A stretch of DNA of 64,000 nucleotides from Leisingera coralii. GTDB lineage: Bacteria; Pseudomonadota; Alphaproteobacteria; Rhodobacterales; Rhodobacteraceae. Below, piece after piece: positions 7,061 through 14,424 of this stretch. Within the stretch, counting starts at the first letter, position 1; every line of letters starts with the position of its first letter. The DNA lies in assembly GCF_049056525.1 (NCBI RefSeq), contig NZ_JBHUPT010000040.1:58313-122312 (forward strand), read 5' to 3'. Made by a program: the position numbers and the translations under genes. The notes under the pieces were generated by a model. That model made no database searches. It had not been told where the DNA came from and was given only the letters and a program-made list of their open reading frames with translations.

Positions 7061-9088
7061 GTGGCTAAACTACTTGATCCGTTTCAGCTCAAGCACCTGA
7101 CGCTGCGCAACCGTATCGTAAGCACATCTCATGCTCCCAACTATGTCGAGGACGGCCACCCGCGGGACCGCTACAGGCTGTATCACGAAGAGAAGGCCAA
7201 GGGTGGCGTTGCCCTGACCATGATCGGAGGATCGACCAATATCGCCCCCGACAGCCCCTCTGTGTTCGGCCAACTCTATGCTGGCGACGACAGTATCATT
7301 CCCTGGTTCCGGAAGCTCACGGATGGCGTTCACGCGCACGGGGCCGCTGTCATGTGCCAGATCACCCATATGGGTCGCCGAACCGCTTGGGACGACGGGC
7401 ATTGGCTGCCGGTTCTGGCACCCTCCGGAGTCCGCGAACGCGCACACCGCGCCTTTCCCAAAGTGATGGAACAAGAGGACATCGACCGGGTGATCGGCGA
7501 TTTTGCCGCCGCGGCGCGGCGCTGTCAGCAAGGCGGGTTCGATGGGATCGAGATTCTGTCCCACTCGCACCTGCTGGGCCAGTTTCTGTCCCCCCTGACC
7601 AACCAACGCGACGATGACTATGGTGGACCTTTGGAGAACCGCATGCGCCTGACCCTGCAGGTTCTGGACGCCGTGCGCGCAGAGGTCGGCCCGAAGTTCA
7701 TTCTGTCCATGCGCATCACCGGCGATGAGTTGACCGAGGGCGGGCTGAACGCCGAGGACTGCGTCGCCGCCGCCCGGATGCTGGAGGACAGTTGCCATGT
7801 CGACCTGCTCAACATCCTGGCCGGGGCGCCCTACGATGACCTTGGTCTTGCGGAATGGGTGCGCCCTATGGGCCTGCCCGCCGCCCCGCATATCACCGTG
7901 GCCGGGCGCATTCGCGAGGCCGTCAGCCTGCCGATCCTGCACGCAGGTGGCATCGCCGACATCGCAACCGCCCGCCACGCGGTTTCCGGCGGCCATGTCG
8001 ATCTGGTGGGCATGACGCGCGCGCAGATGGCCGATCCCTATCTGGTGGCAAAACTCGCACGCGGGGAAGAGGAACGCATCCGCCCCTGTGTCGGCCTCGG
8101 GTATTGCGTGGACCGGGTCAATCAGGGCAAGCCCGCCGTATGCGGGCACAATGCCGCCACCGGGCGGGAGCAAACTTTGCCCCATGTCATTCCGGCCAGC
8201 AGCACCCGAAGGAAGGTGGTTGTTGTCGGCGGCGGGCCTGGCGGCCTGGAGGCCGCGCGGGTCAGTGCCCTGCGCGGTCACGATGTTGTTCTGTTCGAGG
8301 CGTCAGACCGGCTGGGTGGGCAGCTCGTTCTGGCCGCCAAGGGCATGACACGCAGGCAGGTCTGGGGCGTTGCCGACTGGCTGATTTCCGAGGTGACCGC
8401 ACTCGGCGTTGGCCTCCGCCTGAATACCTATGCCGAAGCTGCTGACGTGCTCGCGGAGGCCCCGGATCTGGTCATCATTGCCACCGGCGGCTGGCCAGGG
8501 CCATTGGCCATCCCCGGCGGCGATCTGGCGCTCTCCAGCTGGGAGGTGCTTTCCGGAGAAGCGCGTGTCTCGGGCGAGGTGCTTTTGTTCGACGAGGTCG
8601 GCGACCACCCCGCCGCGGTCACGGCCGACACGCTCGCAGGCGCCGGTTACAGCGTCGAGTTTGTGACCCCCGACCGGGCGCTTCTGCATGACCTTGGCCC
8701 AACGGTCTCAGCCGTCGCCTTGCGCGATCTGGCCGCCAATGGCGTTACCTTCACCTGCCTTCAAGAACTCCACACTCTGACACGCGAGGGAAACCAGGTT
8801 CGCGTCTGCCTGCGCCATGTATTGACGGGCGATATCACCGAACGTTTTGTCGACCACGTGGTCGTCGAGCATGGCTTGACCCCAATAGATGAGCTCTATC
8901 ATGACCTTAAGCCAAGCTCGCGAAACCTTGGACAGATCGACCACAAAGCGCTGATCAATGGCGTGTTCCCGTTCAAGGACGAAGAGCAGACCGGCCAGTT
9001 TCATCTGGCTCGCATTGGTGACGCAGTCGCAGGCCGCAATATGCACGCCGCAATTCTCGACGCCTTGCGTATTTGCAATTTGGTCTGA
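7061..9088 (+). CDS. FMN/FAD/Fe-S oxidoreductase, trimethylamine dehydrogenase / stachydrine demethylase type
   Basis: A two-part flavoenzyme of 675 residues. The N-terminal half is an Old Yellow Enzyme TIM barrel (FQLKHLTLRNRI, then HSHLLGQFLSPLTNQR with YGGPLENR). The C-terminal half begins at VVVVGGGPGGLEAAR (about 386) and is a FAD/NAD(P)-binding domain. Between them the Fe-S segment reads CVGLGYC followed by C at +12, so three cysteines remain (343, 349, 361) where trimethylamine dehydrogenase has four; CVGxxYC is, from memory, typical of the N-methylproline and dimethylglycine demethylase clade. GTG 7061 is chosen because GAAGGAA lies 8 nt upstream and the family alignment begins there; the frame is open from an ATG at 6992. 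It is the only island gene. Confidence 0.88.
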   Translation: MAKLLDPFQLKHLTLRNRIVSTSHAPNYVEDGHPRDRYRLYHEEKAKGGVALTMIGGSTNIAPDSPSVFGQLYAGDDSIIPWFRKLTDGVHAHGAAVMCQITHMGRRTAWDDGHWLPVLAPSGVRERAHRAFPKVMEQEDIDRVIGDFAAAARRCQQGGFDGIEILSHSHLLGQFLSPLTNQRDDDYGGPLENRMRLTLQVLDAVRAEVGPKFILSMRITGDELTEGGLNAEDCVAAARMLEDSCHVDLLNILAGAPYDDLGLAEWVRPMGLPAAPHITVAGRIREAVSLPILHAGGIADIATARHAVSGGHVDLVGMTRAQMADPYLVAKLARGEEERIRPCVGLGYCVDRVNQGKPAVCGHNAATGREQTLPHVIPASSTRRKVVVVGGGPGGLEAARVSALRGHDVVLFEASDRLGGQLVLAAKGMTRRQVWGVADWLISEVTALGVGLRLNTYAEAADVLAEAPDLVIIATGGWPGPLAIPGGDLALSSWEVLSGEARVSGEVLLFDEVGDHPAAVTADTLAGAGYSVEFVTPDRALLHDLGPTVSAVALRDLAANGVTFTCLQELHTLTREGNQVRVCLRHVLTGDITERFVDHVVVEHGLTPIDELYHDLKPSSRNLGQIDHKALINGVFPFKDEEQTGQFHLARIGDAVAGRNMHAAILDALRICNLV

Positions 9089-9183
9089 ACAAAACCACGC
9101 GCATCTATTGCTGAAGGTGGGGAGCGGACGTTCAAGCAGAACGCAGAGAATGGCCGGAAACCGCCCTTTCAGAAAGACTCCTC

Positions 9184-9207
9184 CCTATTGAGCGAGCGCT
9201 CAATAGG
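9184..9207. promoter_or_regulatory. Perfect palindrome, operator-like
   Basis: CCTATTGAGCG (9184-9194) and CGCTCAATAGG (9197-9207) are exact inverted copies around AG. The core TTGAGCG-AG-CGCTCAA resembles operators of TetR-type repressors. It lies 95 nt after the island gene and no T-run follows, so it is a poor terminator. No regulator gene is near. Confidence 0.5.
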
Positions 9208-9338
9208 CGCATCCAGCTCCGCTTACTGTGACACTTTTCTATGACACCCCTGCCTTCTTTCTGTGCCGAGATTGCCTAATCCACCGTCACAAAGTCCTTA
9301 TTTTATTGATGTAAACCTTCTGCGCACGTCCTCGGAAA

Positions 9339-9408
9339 CGGTCTCGAAAACCGTTGTGGGTGCAAGCCCACCCAGGGTTCGAATCCCTGTCTCTCCGCCA
9401 CTTTCCCC
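9339..9408 (+). repeat. Attachment-site direct repeat, right copy (tRNA-Ser 3' fragment)
   Basis: Exact 70-bp copy of 6569-6638. It lacks the acceptor 5' strand and the D arm of tRNA-Ser, so it cannot make a functional tRNA. It marks the right edge of the island; the DNA that follows (TATAGACCGCC) is presumably the original sequence downstream of tRNA-Ser. Confidence 0.85.
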
Positions 9409-9532
9409 TATAGACCGCCTCCCAATCAACACGTGCTTCCCCCACGGAATGATGCTTCGCGTTTGCCCCTGCCGCTTGGACTGCCGATAGCAGCTTGCCT
9501 GAAAGTCTTTATCTAACACCACTCAATTAAAC

Positions 9533-9562
9533 GAAAAAAGGCCGGACGTTTCCGTCCGGCCT
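9533..9562 (-). terminator. Intrinsic terminator of the methyltransferase operon
   Basis: The minus strand shows a 10-bp perfect stem (AGGCCGGACG with CGTCCGGCCT, 4-nt loop) followed by TTTTTTCG. It lies about 25 nt after the stop of the corrinoid methyltransferase gene at 9587. Confidence 0.85.
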
Positions 9563-9586
9563 ACGGCTATTCGTGCCTTGCGCGGA

Positions 9587-10648
9587 TCAGGCGCGGCGGC
9601 GGCGTCCGCCGGCGCGGCCGCCACGGCCGCGGGTCTCTTCACCTTCGGCTGCCGGCGGCTTGTTGAACTTGATCCAATCACCGCCGTGCGGGTCGTTGTT
9701 GGTCAGCAGGTTGGCGGCACGGATGGCCTCCATTTCCTTGCCGGCGCGCGGCTGGGTCGATCCCAGGCCGAACATGGTCACAAACGCCTCGTCATCCATG
9801 CCTTCCGGCAGGATGATGCCGGCCGCTTCGACCAGGGCCTTCTTTTCGGCGATTGCCTTCTGTGTAACCGGCAGCGCCACCGGGTTCATGATCGCGGAGG
9901 TCATGCCCGCACCCATTGCCATTGGCAGGAAGGCGTTGTTGATGCCGTGACGGTTCGGCAGGCCGAAGGAGATGTTGGACGCACCGCAGGTGGTGTTCAC
10001 GCCCAGTTCTTCGCGCAGGCGGCGGACCAGGGCGAACACCTGCTGGCCAGCGGTCGCCATGGCGCCGATCGGCATCACCAGCGGGTCAACCACGATGTCA
10101 TGCGCAGGGATGCCGAAATCGGCTGCGCGCTCGACGATCTTCTTGGCCACCGCGAAACGGACATCGGGGTCTTCCGAGATGCCGGTGTCGTCGTTGGAGA
10201 TCGCCACGACCGGCACGTTGTACTTCTTGACCAGCGGCAGAACGTGCTCCAGGCGCTCTTCCTCGCCGGTGACGGAGTTCAGCAGCGGGCGGCCTTCGGC
10301 TGCCTGCAGGCCGGCTTCCAGCGCGCCCGGAACCGAGGAGTCGATGCACAGCGGCACATCGGTGAGGCCCTGCACCAGCTCGACGATCTTGGTCATCAGC
10401 GGCGGCTCGGTCTCGTTCGGGTTCGGGTTCGAGTTGTAGACCACGCCCGCGTTGATATCGAGGATGTTGGCGCCAGCCATCACCTGGGCCAGCGCGTCCT
10501 TCTCGACGGTGGAGAAATCGCCCGCTTCCAGCTCGGCCGCCAGCTTCTTGCGGCCGGTCGGGTTGATGCGTTCGCCGATCACGCAGAACGGCTGATCAAA
10601 GCCCAGGATCGCGGTTTTGGTTTTTGATTCTACGACTGTACGGGTCAT
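9587..10648 (-). CDS. Methyltetrahydrofolate:corrinoid methyltransferase (pterin-binding TIM barrel)
   Basis: A 353-residue protein of the family that moves a methyl group between a corrinoid protein and tetrahydrofolate (AcsE, MtgA and MtvA-like). It has the dihydropteroate-synthase fold: IGERINPTGRKK near 24-35, LDINAG, CIDSS, NSVTGEEER and ISNDDTG in order. The C-terminal 20 residues form an Arg/Gly-rich tail (RGRGGRAGGRRRR), unusual for the family and perhaps RNA- or acid-binding. AAGGAT lies upstream of ATG 10648. It ends an operon after the MetF-like gene (9 nt gap). No corrinoid protein or methyl donor enzyme is adjacent; an MttB homologue lies at 48.5 kb. Confidence 0.9.
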   Translation of the reverse strand: MTRTVVESKTKTAILGFDQPFCVIGERINPTGRKKLAAELEAGDFSTVEKDALAQVMAGANILDINAGVVYNSNPNPNETEPPLMTKIVELVQGLTDVPLCIDSSVPGALEAGLQAAEGRPLLNSVTGEEERLEHVLPLVKKYNVPVVAISNDDTGISEDPDVRFAVAKKIVERAADFGIPAHDIVVDPLVMPIGAMATAGQQVFALVRRLREELGVNTTCGASNISFGLPNRHGINNAFLPMAMGAGMTSAIMNPVALPVTQKAIAEKKALVEAAGIILPEGMDDEAFVTMFGLGSTQPRAGKEMEAIRAANLLTNNDPHGGDWIKFNKPPAAEGEETRGRGGRAGGRRRRA

Positions 10649-10657
10649 TGTTGATCC

Positions 10658-11584
10658 TTAGGAGTTGACCGGCTTCGCCGAGGCGCCGCCGTTGTTGATG
10701 GCCCAGGTGGCATTGCTCTTGATGCCGCCCAGCGGGAAGAAATGAACGTTGGTGATATTGAAATCCGGGTTTTCGGCCTTGTAGGCCGCCAGTTCGGCAA
10801 CAACGTCGGTCGGCTCATAAGGCAGCAGCAGCTTGGACACGTCCATTGCGCGCTTCTGCAGGACCTTCAGCGACGGACCCACGCCGCAGGCAATCGCGAA
10901 TTTGATCAGGGTCTGCAGCTTGGCCGGGCCGGCGATGCCGATGTGGATCGGCAGGTCAACACCTGCCGCCTTGAGGCCGTTTGCCCACGCAATGATCGGC
11001 TTGGCTTCGAAGGCGAACTGGGTGGCCAGCGCCATCTTGGCGTCGGTGCGCTCGGAGAATTTCTGCTTCCACTGCACTGCTTCGGAGACGTTCTTGGTGG
11101 AGCCGTCCGGGTCGATGTCCTTGTTGCCTTCCGGGTGGCCGGCAACGTGCAGGTTGGTGAAACCAGCTTTGTCGAACAGGCCGGTTTCCAGCAGCTGCAT
11201 GGAGCTGTGGAAGTCGCCATGCGGCTTGGCCACGCCGCCAGCCAGCATCAGCGCCTGCTTGACGTCGGCTTCGCCCTGGTAGCGGGCAATCCAGTCGGCC
11301 AGGGTGGCCTCGTCCTTGATGATACGCGCCGGGAAGTGCGGCATCACCGGGAAGCCTTCGGCGTTGAGGCGCTTGGCGGTGGCCACCATGTCCTCGATCG
11401 GGGTGCCTTCGATGTGCGCGATGTAAACGCGGGTGCCGGCCGGCAGCAGGTCGCGGAAATCGTCGACCTTCTCGGCGGTGCGCGGCATCACCTCGATCGA
11501 ATAGCCCTGCAGGAAGGCCTCGACCTGCGGGTTGACGGGCTGGGCAGCGCCAGAGTCACGTTTTTTAAAGTTCAGCAAAGCCAT
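10658..11584 (-). CDS. Methylenetetrahydrofolate reductase family protein (MetF-like)
   Basis: A 308-residue protein with the MetF barrel: IEVMPRTAEKVDDF near residue 30, YIAHIEGTP, LMLAGGVAKPHGDF, LHVAGHPEGN, KMALATQFAF and IHIGIAGPAKLQTLIKFA. In this family FAD-dependent oxidation or reduction links methyl- and methylene-tetrahydrofolate. With the adjacent methyltransferase it would carry methyl groups from a methylated amine into the folate pool for oxidation. ATG 11584 is preferred over GTG 11587 because GGGAGG is better spaced. It is shorter and more divergent than biosynthetic MetF. Confidence 0.88.
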   Translation of the reverse strand: MALLNFKKRDSGAAQPVNPQVEAFLQGYSIEVMPRTAEKVDDFRDLLPAGTRVYIAHIEGTPIEDMVATAKRLNAEGFPVMPHFPARIIKDEATLADWIARYQGEADVKQALMLAGGVAKPHGDFHSSMQLLETGLFDKAGFTNLHVAGHPEGNKDIDPDGSTKNVSEAVQWKQKFSERTDAKMALATQFAFEAKPIIAWANGLKAAGVDLPIHIGIAGPAKLQTLIKFAIACGVGPSLKVLQKRAMDVSKLLLPYEPTDVVAELAAYKAENPDFNITNVHFFPLGGIKSNATWAINNGGASAKPVNS

Positions 11585-11611
11585 CACGGCCTCCCATAAG
11601 TGGTGTCAGGC

Positions 11612-11908
11612 TCACGCCCATCCGTCATTTGCGATCAGCGCCTTCAGGCGGTCCTGATCGTATTCCGTTTCCAGGCGGGTTGCTTCGGCCTCGGCAATCT
11701 CGGCAGCCTCGCCCTCGGCAGCAAACGGCTCGGCCTTGCGCCACTCGGCAAGATAGGCGTCTGCGTCCTTGGCGTTCACCTTCATGGCCGCGCGGTCGAT
11801 GGCCTGCTCGAACCGCTCTTCGAGCTGCCGTTTGGCGCCGCGGCGGCCTTTGCCAACGATGACCTGCGCGGGGATATCGCGCCAGTATACGATCGTAACG
11901 TCGGGCAT
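11612..11908 (-). CDS. Virulence factor family small protein
   Basis: A 98-residue acidic protein that starts MPDVTIVYWRDIPAQVIVGK and continues with RRGAKRQLEERFEQAIDRAA. This fits the small 'virulence factor' family (Virulence_fact), whose biochemical role is not known to me despite the name. An exact AGGAGG lies 10 nt before ATG 11908, so the upstream extension of the frame is not translated. It is the first gene of the MetF / corrinoid methyltransferase operon (27 nt gap), which suggests a part in that one-carbon pathway. It has no corrinoid-binding motif. Confidence 0.8.
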   Translation of the reverse strand: MPDVTIVYWRDIPAQVIVGKGRRGAKRQLEERFEQAIDRAAMKVNAKDADAYLAEWRKAEPFAAEGEAAEIAEAEATRLETEYDQDRLKALIANDGWA

Positions 11909-12192
11909 GCCTTGCTTTCCTCCTAGCCTGGATAGACCACGTTCTAGTGCGGTGGCGCTCAGTAAGTTGGTCGATTTTCGACAACACGATGGGATTGAGC
12001 GACGTTTTGCTGCCGGGACACTAGCTTTGTGCACCTTCGAATGCCACAGGGGTTTTCCGCCAAAATATTCATGTGGATTATGAGAAACCCGCTAGGCGGC
12101 GGAAATTGCTCCGCTTCTGGCGGCTGGAGCTTGCACCGCCGCAGCTGCGCACCTATTGTCACAGTTAACACGATAATCGGAGGGCGTGAATC

Positions 12193-13305
12193 ATGGCGCC
12201 CAGGCGCTCGAAAGGTGCGGGCGCGTTTCCCAAGGCGGTTGAGACCCCTGCACCGGCCCGGCCCGATCCCGACGCGCTGTATGCGGCGCTGGATCTGGGT
12301 ACAAATAGCTGCCGCATGCTGATCGCCCAGCCCAAGGGCAGCGGCATTCATGTGGTGGACAGTTTCTCCAAGTCGGTGCAATTGGGCGCCGGGCTGGAGC
12401 GGACCGGACGGCTGTCGCGGTCTTCGATGGCGCGCACCATTCAGGCGCTGCGGATCTGTCAGCAGAAACTGAAACGCAACAAGGTCAAACGGATGCGGCT
12501 GGTGGCGACCGAGGCCTGCCGCCGGGCGAAGAACGCGCGCGATTTTATCCGGCAGGTGAAACGGGAGACCGGCCTGACGCTGGAAATCATCCAGCCGGAG
12601 GAAGAGGCGCGGCTTGCGGTAATCTCCTGCGCGCCCTTGGTTTCGACCAAAACGGAACAGCTGCTGGTCGTCGATATCGGCGGCGGCTCGACCGAGCTGG
12701 TGTGGATCGATATCTCCTCGGTGCCGCGGCGCGACCGGCCGTCGGCCATCATGCGGCTGCATAACGGGTTCCACACGACCGAGAGCCCCTTCCCGGCGGC
12801 CAAGGTGGTGGACTGGATTTCCGTGCCGCTGGGGGTGGCAACCTTGCGCGATCAGTTCAACGATGTGGAGGATGATGCCGCCCGCTTTGCACTGATGAGC
12901 TGGTTCTTTGAGGAAAACCTGGCGGATTTTGCGCCCTACAAGGACGAGCAGACGCGCGAGGGCTTTCAGATCGTTGGCACCTCCGGCACCGTGACAACAG
13001 TTGCCGCATCGCATCTGGGGCTCAAACGCTATGACCGCACCAAGGTGGACGGTCTGCGGATGACCAGCGATCAGATTGACAAGGTGATCCGGGGTTATCT
13101 AGAACTCGGCCCTCAGGGCCGCCGCCGCGACCCCCGCATCGGCGAGGACCGGCAGGCTCTGATCATGTCCGGCTCCGCCATCCTGCAAGCGCTGCTGCGC
13201 TGCTGGCCCACCGACCGGCTGTCGGTTGCGGACCGCGGGCTGCGCGAGGGCCTGCTCTATGCGCAGATGAGCGCGGATGGCGTTCTGGAGGACGGCCCCT
13301 ACTAG
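12193..13305 (+). CDS. Ppx/GppA family exopolyphosphatase / pppGpp phosphatase
   Basis: A 370-residue protein of the actin-like ASKHA fold. The phosphate-1 loop is ALDLGTNSCRMLI near residue 33-45, and phosphate-2 is VVDIGGGSTELVWI near 158-170. It lacks the long C-terminal HD-like domain of E. coli Ppx, as is normal for short alphaproteobacterial members. Such enzymes hydrolyse polyphosphate or pppGpp; the sequence cannot separate the two. GGAGGG lies 10 nt upstream of ATG 12193. It is followed by rlmE, the usual alphaproteobacterial pair. Confidence 0.92.
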   Translation: MAPRRSKGAGAFPKAVETPAPARPDPDALYAALDLGTNSCRMLIAQPKGSGIHVVDSFSKSVQLGAGLERTGRLSRSSMARTIQALRICQQKLKRNKVKRMRLVATEACRRAKNARDFIRQVKRETGLTLEIIQPEEEARLAVISCAPLVSTKTEQLLVVDIGGGSTELVWIDISSVPRRDRPSAIMRLHNGFHTTESPFPAAKVVDWISVPLGVATLRDQFNDVEDDAARFALMSWFFEENLADFAPYKDEQTREGFQIVGTSGTVTTVAASHLGLKRYDRTKVDGLRMTSDQIDKVIRGYLELGPQGRRRDPRIGEDRQALIMSGSAILQALLRCWPTDRLSVADRGLREGLLYAQMSADGVLEDGPY

Positions 13306-13311
13306 GCGGGG

Positions 13312-13357
13312 CCGGAAAAATTGGATTTTTCCGGGCCGGAATTTTTTGCAAAATTCC
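13312..13357 (+). repeat. Two adjacent perfect hairpins between ppx and rlmE
   Basis: The first is CCGGAAAAAT (13312-13321), 3-nt loop, ATTTTTCCGG (13325-13334). The second, 3 nt later, is GGAATTTT (13338-13345), 4-nt loop TTGC, AAAATTCC (13350-13357). Both start within 7 nt of the ppx stop and end 26 nt before the chosen rlmE start. The A/T arms of the two could also pair with one another, so alternative structures are possible. Confidence 0.7.
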
Positions 13358-13383
13358 GCACCCCGGCGCAAATGGTGGCGGAA

Positions 13384-14100
13384 ATGGCTAAGACACCGAC
13401 AGGTAAAAACACATCCGGTCGCGGACAGCGCGACCTGAAGGTCAAGGTGAAGTCGGCCCGCGGACGCAAGCTCAGCTCGACCCGCTGGCTGCAGCGGCAG
13501 TTGAACGACCCCTATGTAAAACGGGCCCAGGCCGAGGGTTACCGCGGCCGCGCCGCCTACAAGATCATGGAGCTGGACGACAAATTCCGGTTCCTGGTCA
13601 ATGGTGCCCGTGTTGTCGACCTGGGCTGCGCGCCGGGCGGCTGGGCCCAAGTTGCGGTCAAGCGGATCAATGCCCTGGGGGAAAAGCCGGGCAAGGCGGT
13701 CGGCCGCATCATCGGCGTCGACCTGCAGGAGGTCGAGCCGCTGGCGGGGGCCGAATTCCACCAGCTCGACTTCATGGACGACGGCGCCGACGACAAGGTC
13801 AAGGAATGGCTGGGCGGCAAGGCGGATGTGGTGATGTCGGACATGGCGGCGGCCAGCTCCGGCCACAAGCAGACCGACCATCTGCGGATCATCTCGCTGT
13901 GCGAAACCGCGGCCTATTTTGCCTTTGACGTGCTGGAAGAGGGCGGCACCTTTGTCGCCAAGGTTCTGGCCGGCGGTGCCGAGGGCGAGCTTCAGAAGCT
14001 GCTGAAGCAGAAGTTCACAAAGGTGATGAACATGAAGCCGCCCTCCTCGCGGTCGGACAGCTCCGAGAAATTTGTCGTCGCCACTGGATTCCGCGGCTAA
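13384..14100 (+). CDS. rlmE: 23S rRNA (uridine-2'-O-)-methyltransferase RlmE (FtsJ/RrmJ)
   Basis: RlmE methylates the ribose of U2552 in the 23S A-loop using S-adenosylmethionine. The 238-residue protein shows VVDLGCAPGGWAQVA (SAM motif I), DVVMSDMAAASSGHKQTDH and the catalytic lysine in GGTFVAKVL, plus the family AYKIMELDDKF. The start at ATG 13384 (MAKTPTGKN) fits the family; starting at 13321 would run translation through the two hairpins and add residues that the family lacks. It follows ppx and is probably co-transcribed. Confidence 0.95.
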   Translation: MAKTPTGKNTSGRGQRDLKVKVKSARGRKLSSTRWLQRQLNDPYVKRAQAEGYRGRAAYKIMELDDKFRFLVNGARVVDLGCAPGGWAQVAVKRINALGEKPGKAVGRIIGVDLQEVEPLAGAEFHQLDFMDDGADDKVKEWLGGKADVVMSDMAAASSGHKQTDHLRIISLCETAAYFAFDVLEEGGTFVAKVLAGGAEGELQKLLKQKFTKVMNMKPPSSRSDSSEKFVVATGFRG

Positions 14101-14106
14101 GCGGGA

Positions 14107-14295
14107 TCAGACAGGCCGGTTGTGCGGGGTTGTCAGCGACCGGCTTGCCAGCGTGCGCAGCAGGATCGCTTCCTCGCCGTCGTCATCAGTCAGCCGCGAG
14201 ACCCGCAGCTTGCGGCTGACGCGGCTGGCCATTTCACGCTGGCGCATCAGCTCGAACAGGCGCATGTCGCGCAGTTTGCTTTGCAGTTTTGTCAT
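14107..14295 (-). CDS. Small basic hypothetical protein
   Basis: A 62-residue frame, rich in Arg and Leu, with a helical N-terminal half (KLRDMRLFELMRQREMASRV) and an acidic DDDGEE patch. AAGGGG lies about 8 nt upstream of ATG 14295. I do not recognise the family. It converges on rlmE with a 6-nt gap. The good ribosome site and helical pattern support it, but its shortness leaves doubt. Confidence 0.5.
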   Translation of the reverse strand: MTKLQSKLRDMRLFELMRQREMASRVSRKLRVSRLTDDDGEEAILLRTLASRSLTTPHNRPV

Positions 14296-14424
14296 GATGG
14301 CCCCTTCTGGTTACGCTGCTTTCTTGCAGAGGTAAAAGGGGATTGAGCCGGAAGCTGGGCTCAATTGTGGCAAGGCTGCCTTATTGTTGCAAATACGGAA
14401 ACAGTTGCACAAAACCCGCAGATG

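Larger units (their letters stand above)
6569..9408. mobile_element. Small tRNA-Ser-associated genomic island, 2.77 kb, no integrase
   Basis: The two 70-bp tRNA-Ser repeats bound 2770 bp (repeat start to repeat start). Inside there is a single confident gene, the FMN/Fe-S oxidoreductase, flanked by about 420 and 250 bp of more AT-rich DNA without recognisable coding. No integrase, excisionase or other mobility gene is present. The likely history is integration of a larger element followed by loss of its mobility genes, or a cargo element mobilised in trans. The repeat is still perfect, which suggests that the event is recent or that the sequence is under selection. Confidence 0.7.

Noticed and set aside
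9339..9408. A second tRNA-Ser gene
   Set aside because: Only the anticodon arm onward is present; the 5' acceptor strand and D arm are missing, so it is an attachment-site copy.
9578..10627. A 349-codon open frame opposite the corrinoid methyltransferase
   Set aside because: It is a low-complexity His/Gln/Asp-rich translation opposite a recognised enzyme.
11612..11908. The small 'virulence factor' protein as the missing corrinoid protein
   Set aside because: It is 98 residues long and lacks the DxHxxG cobalamin-binding motif.
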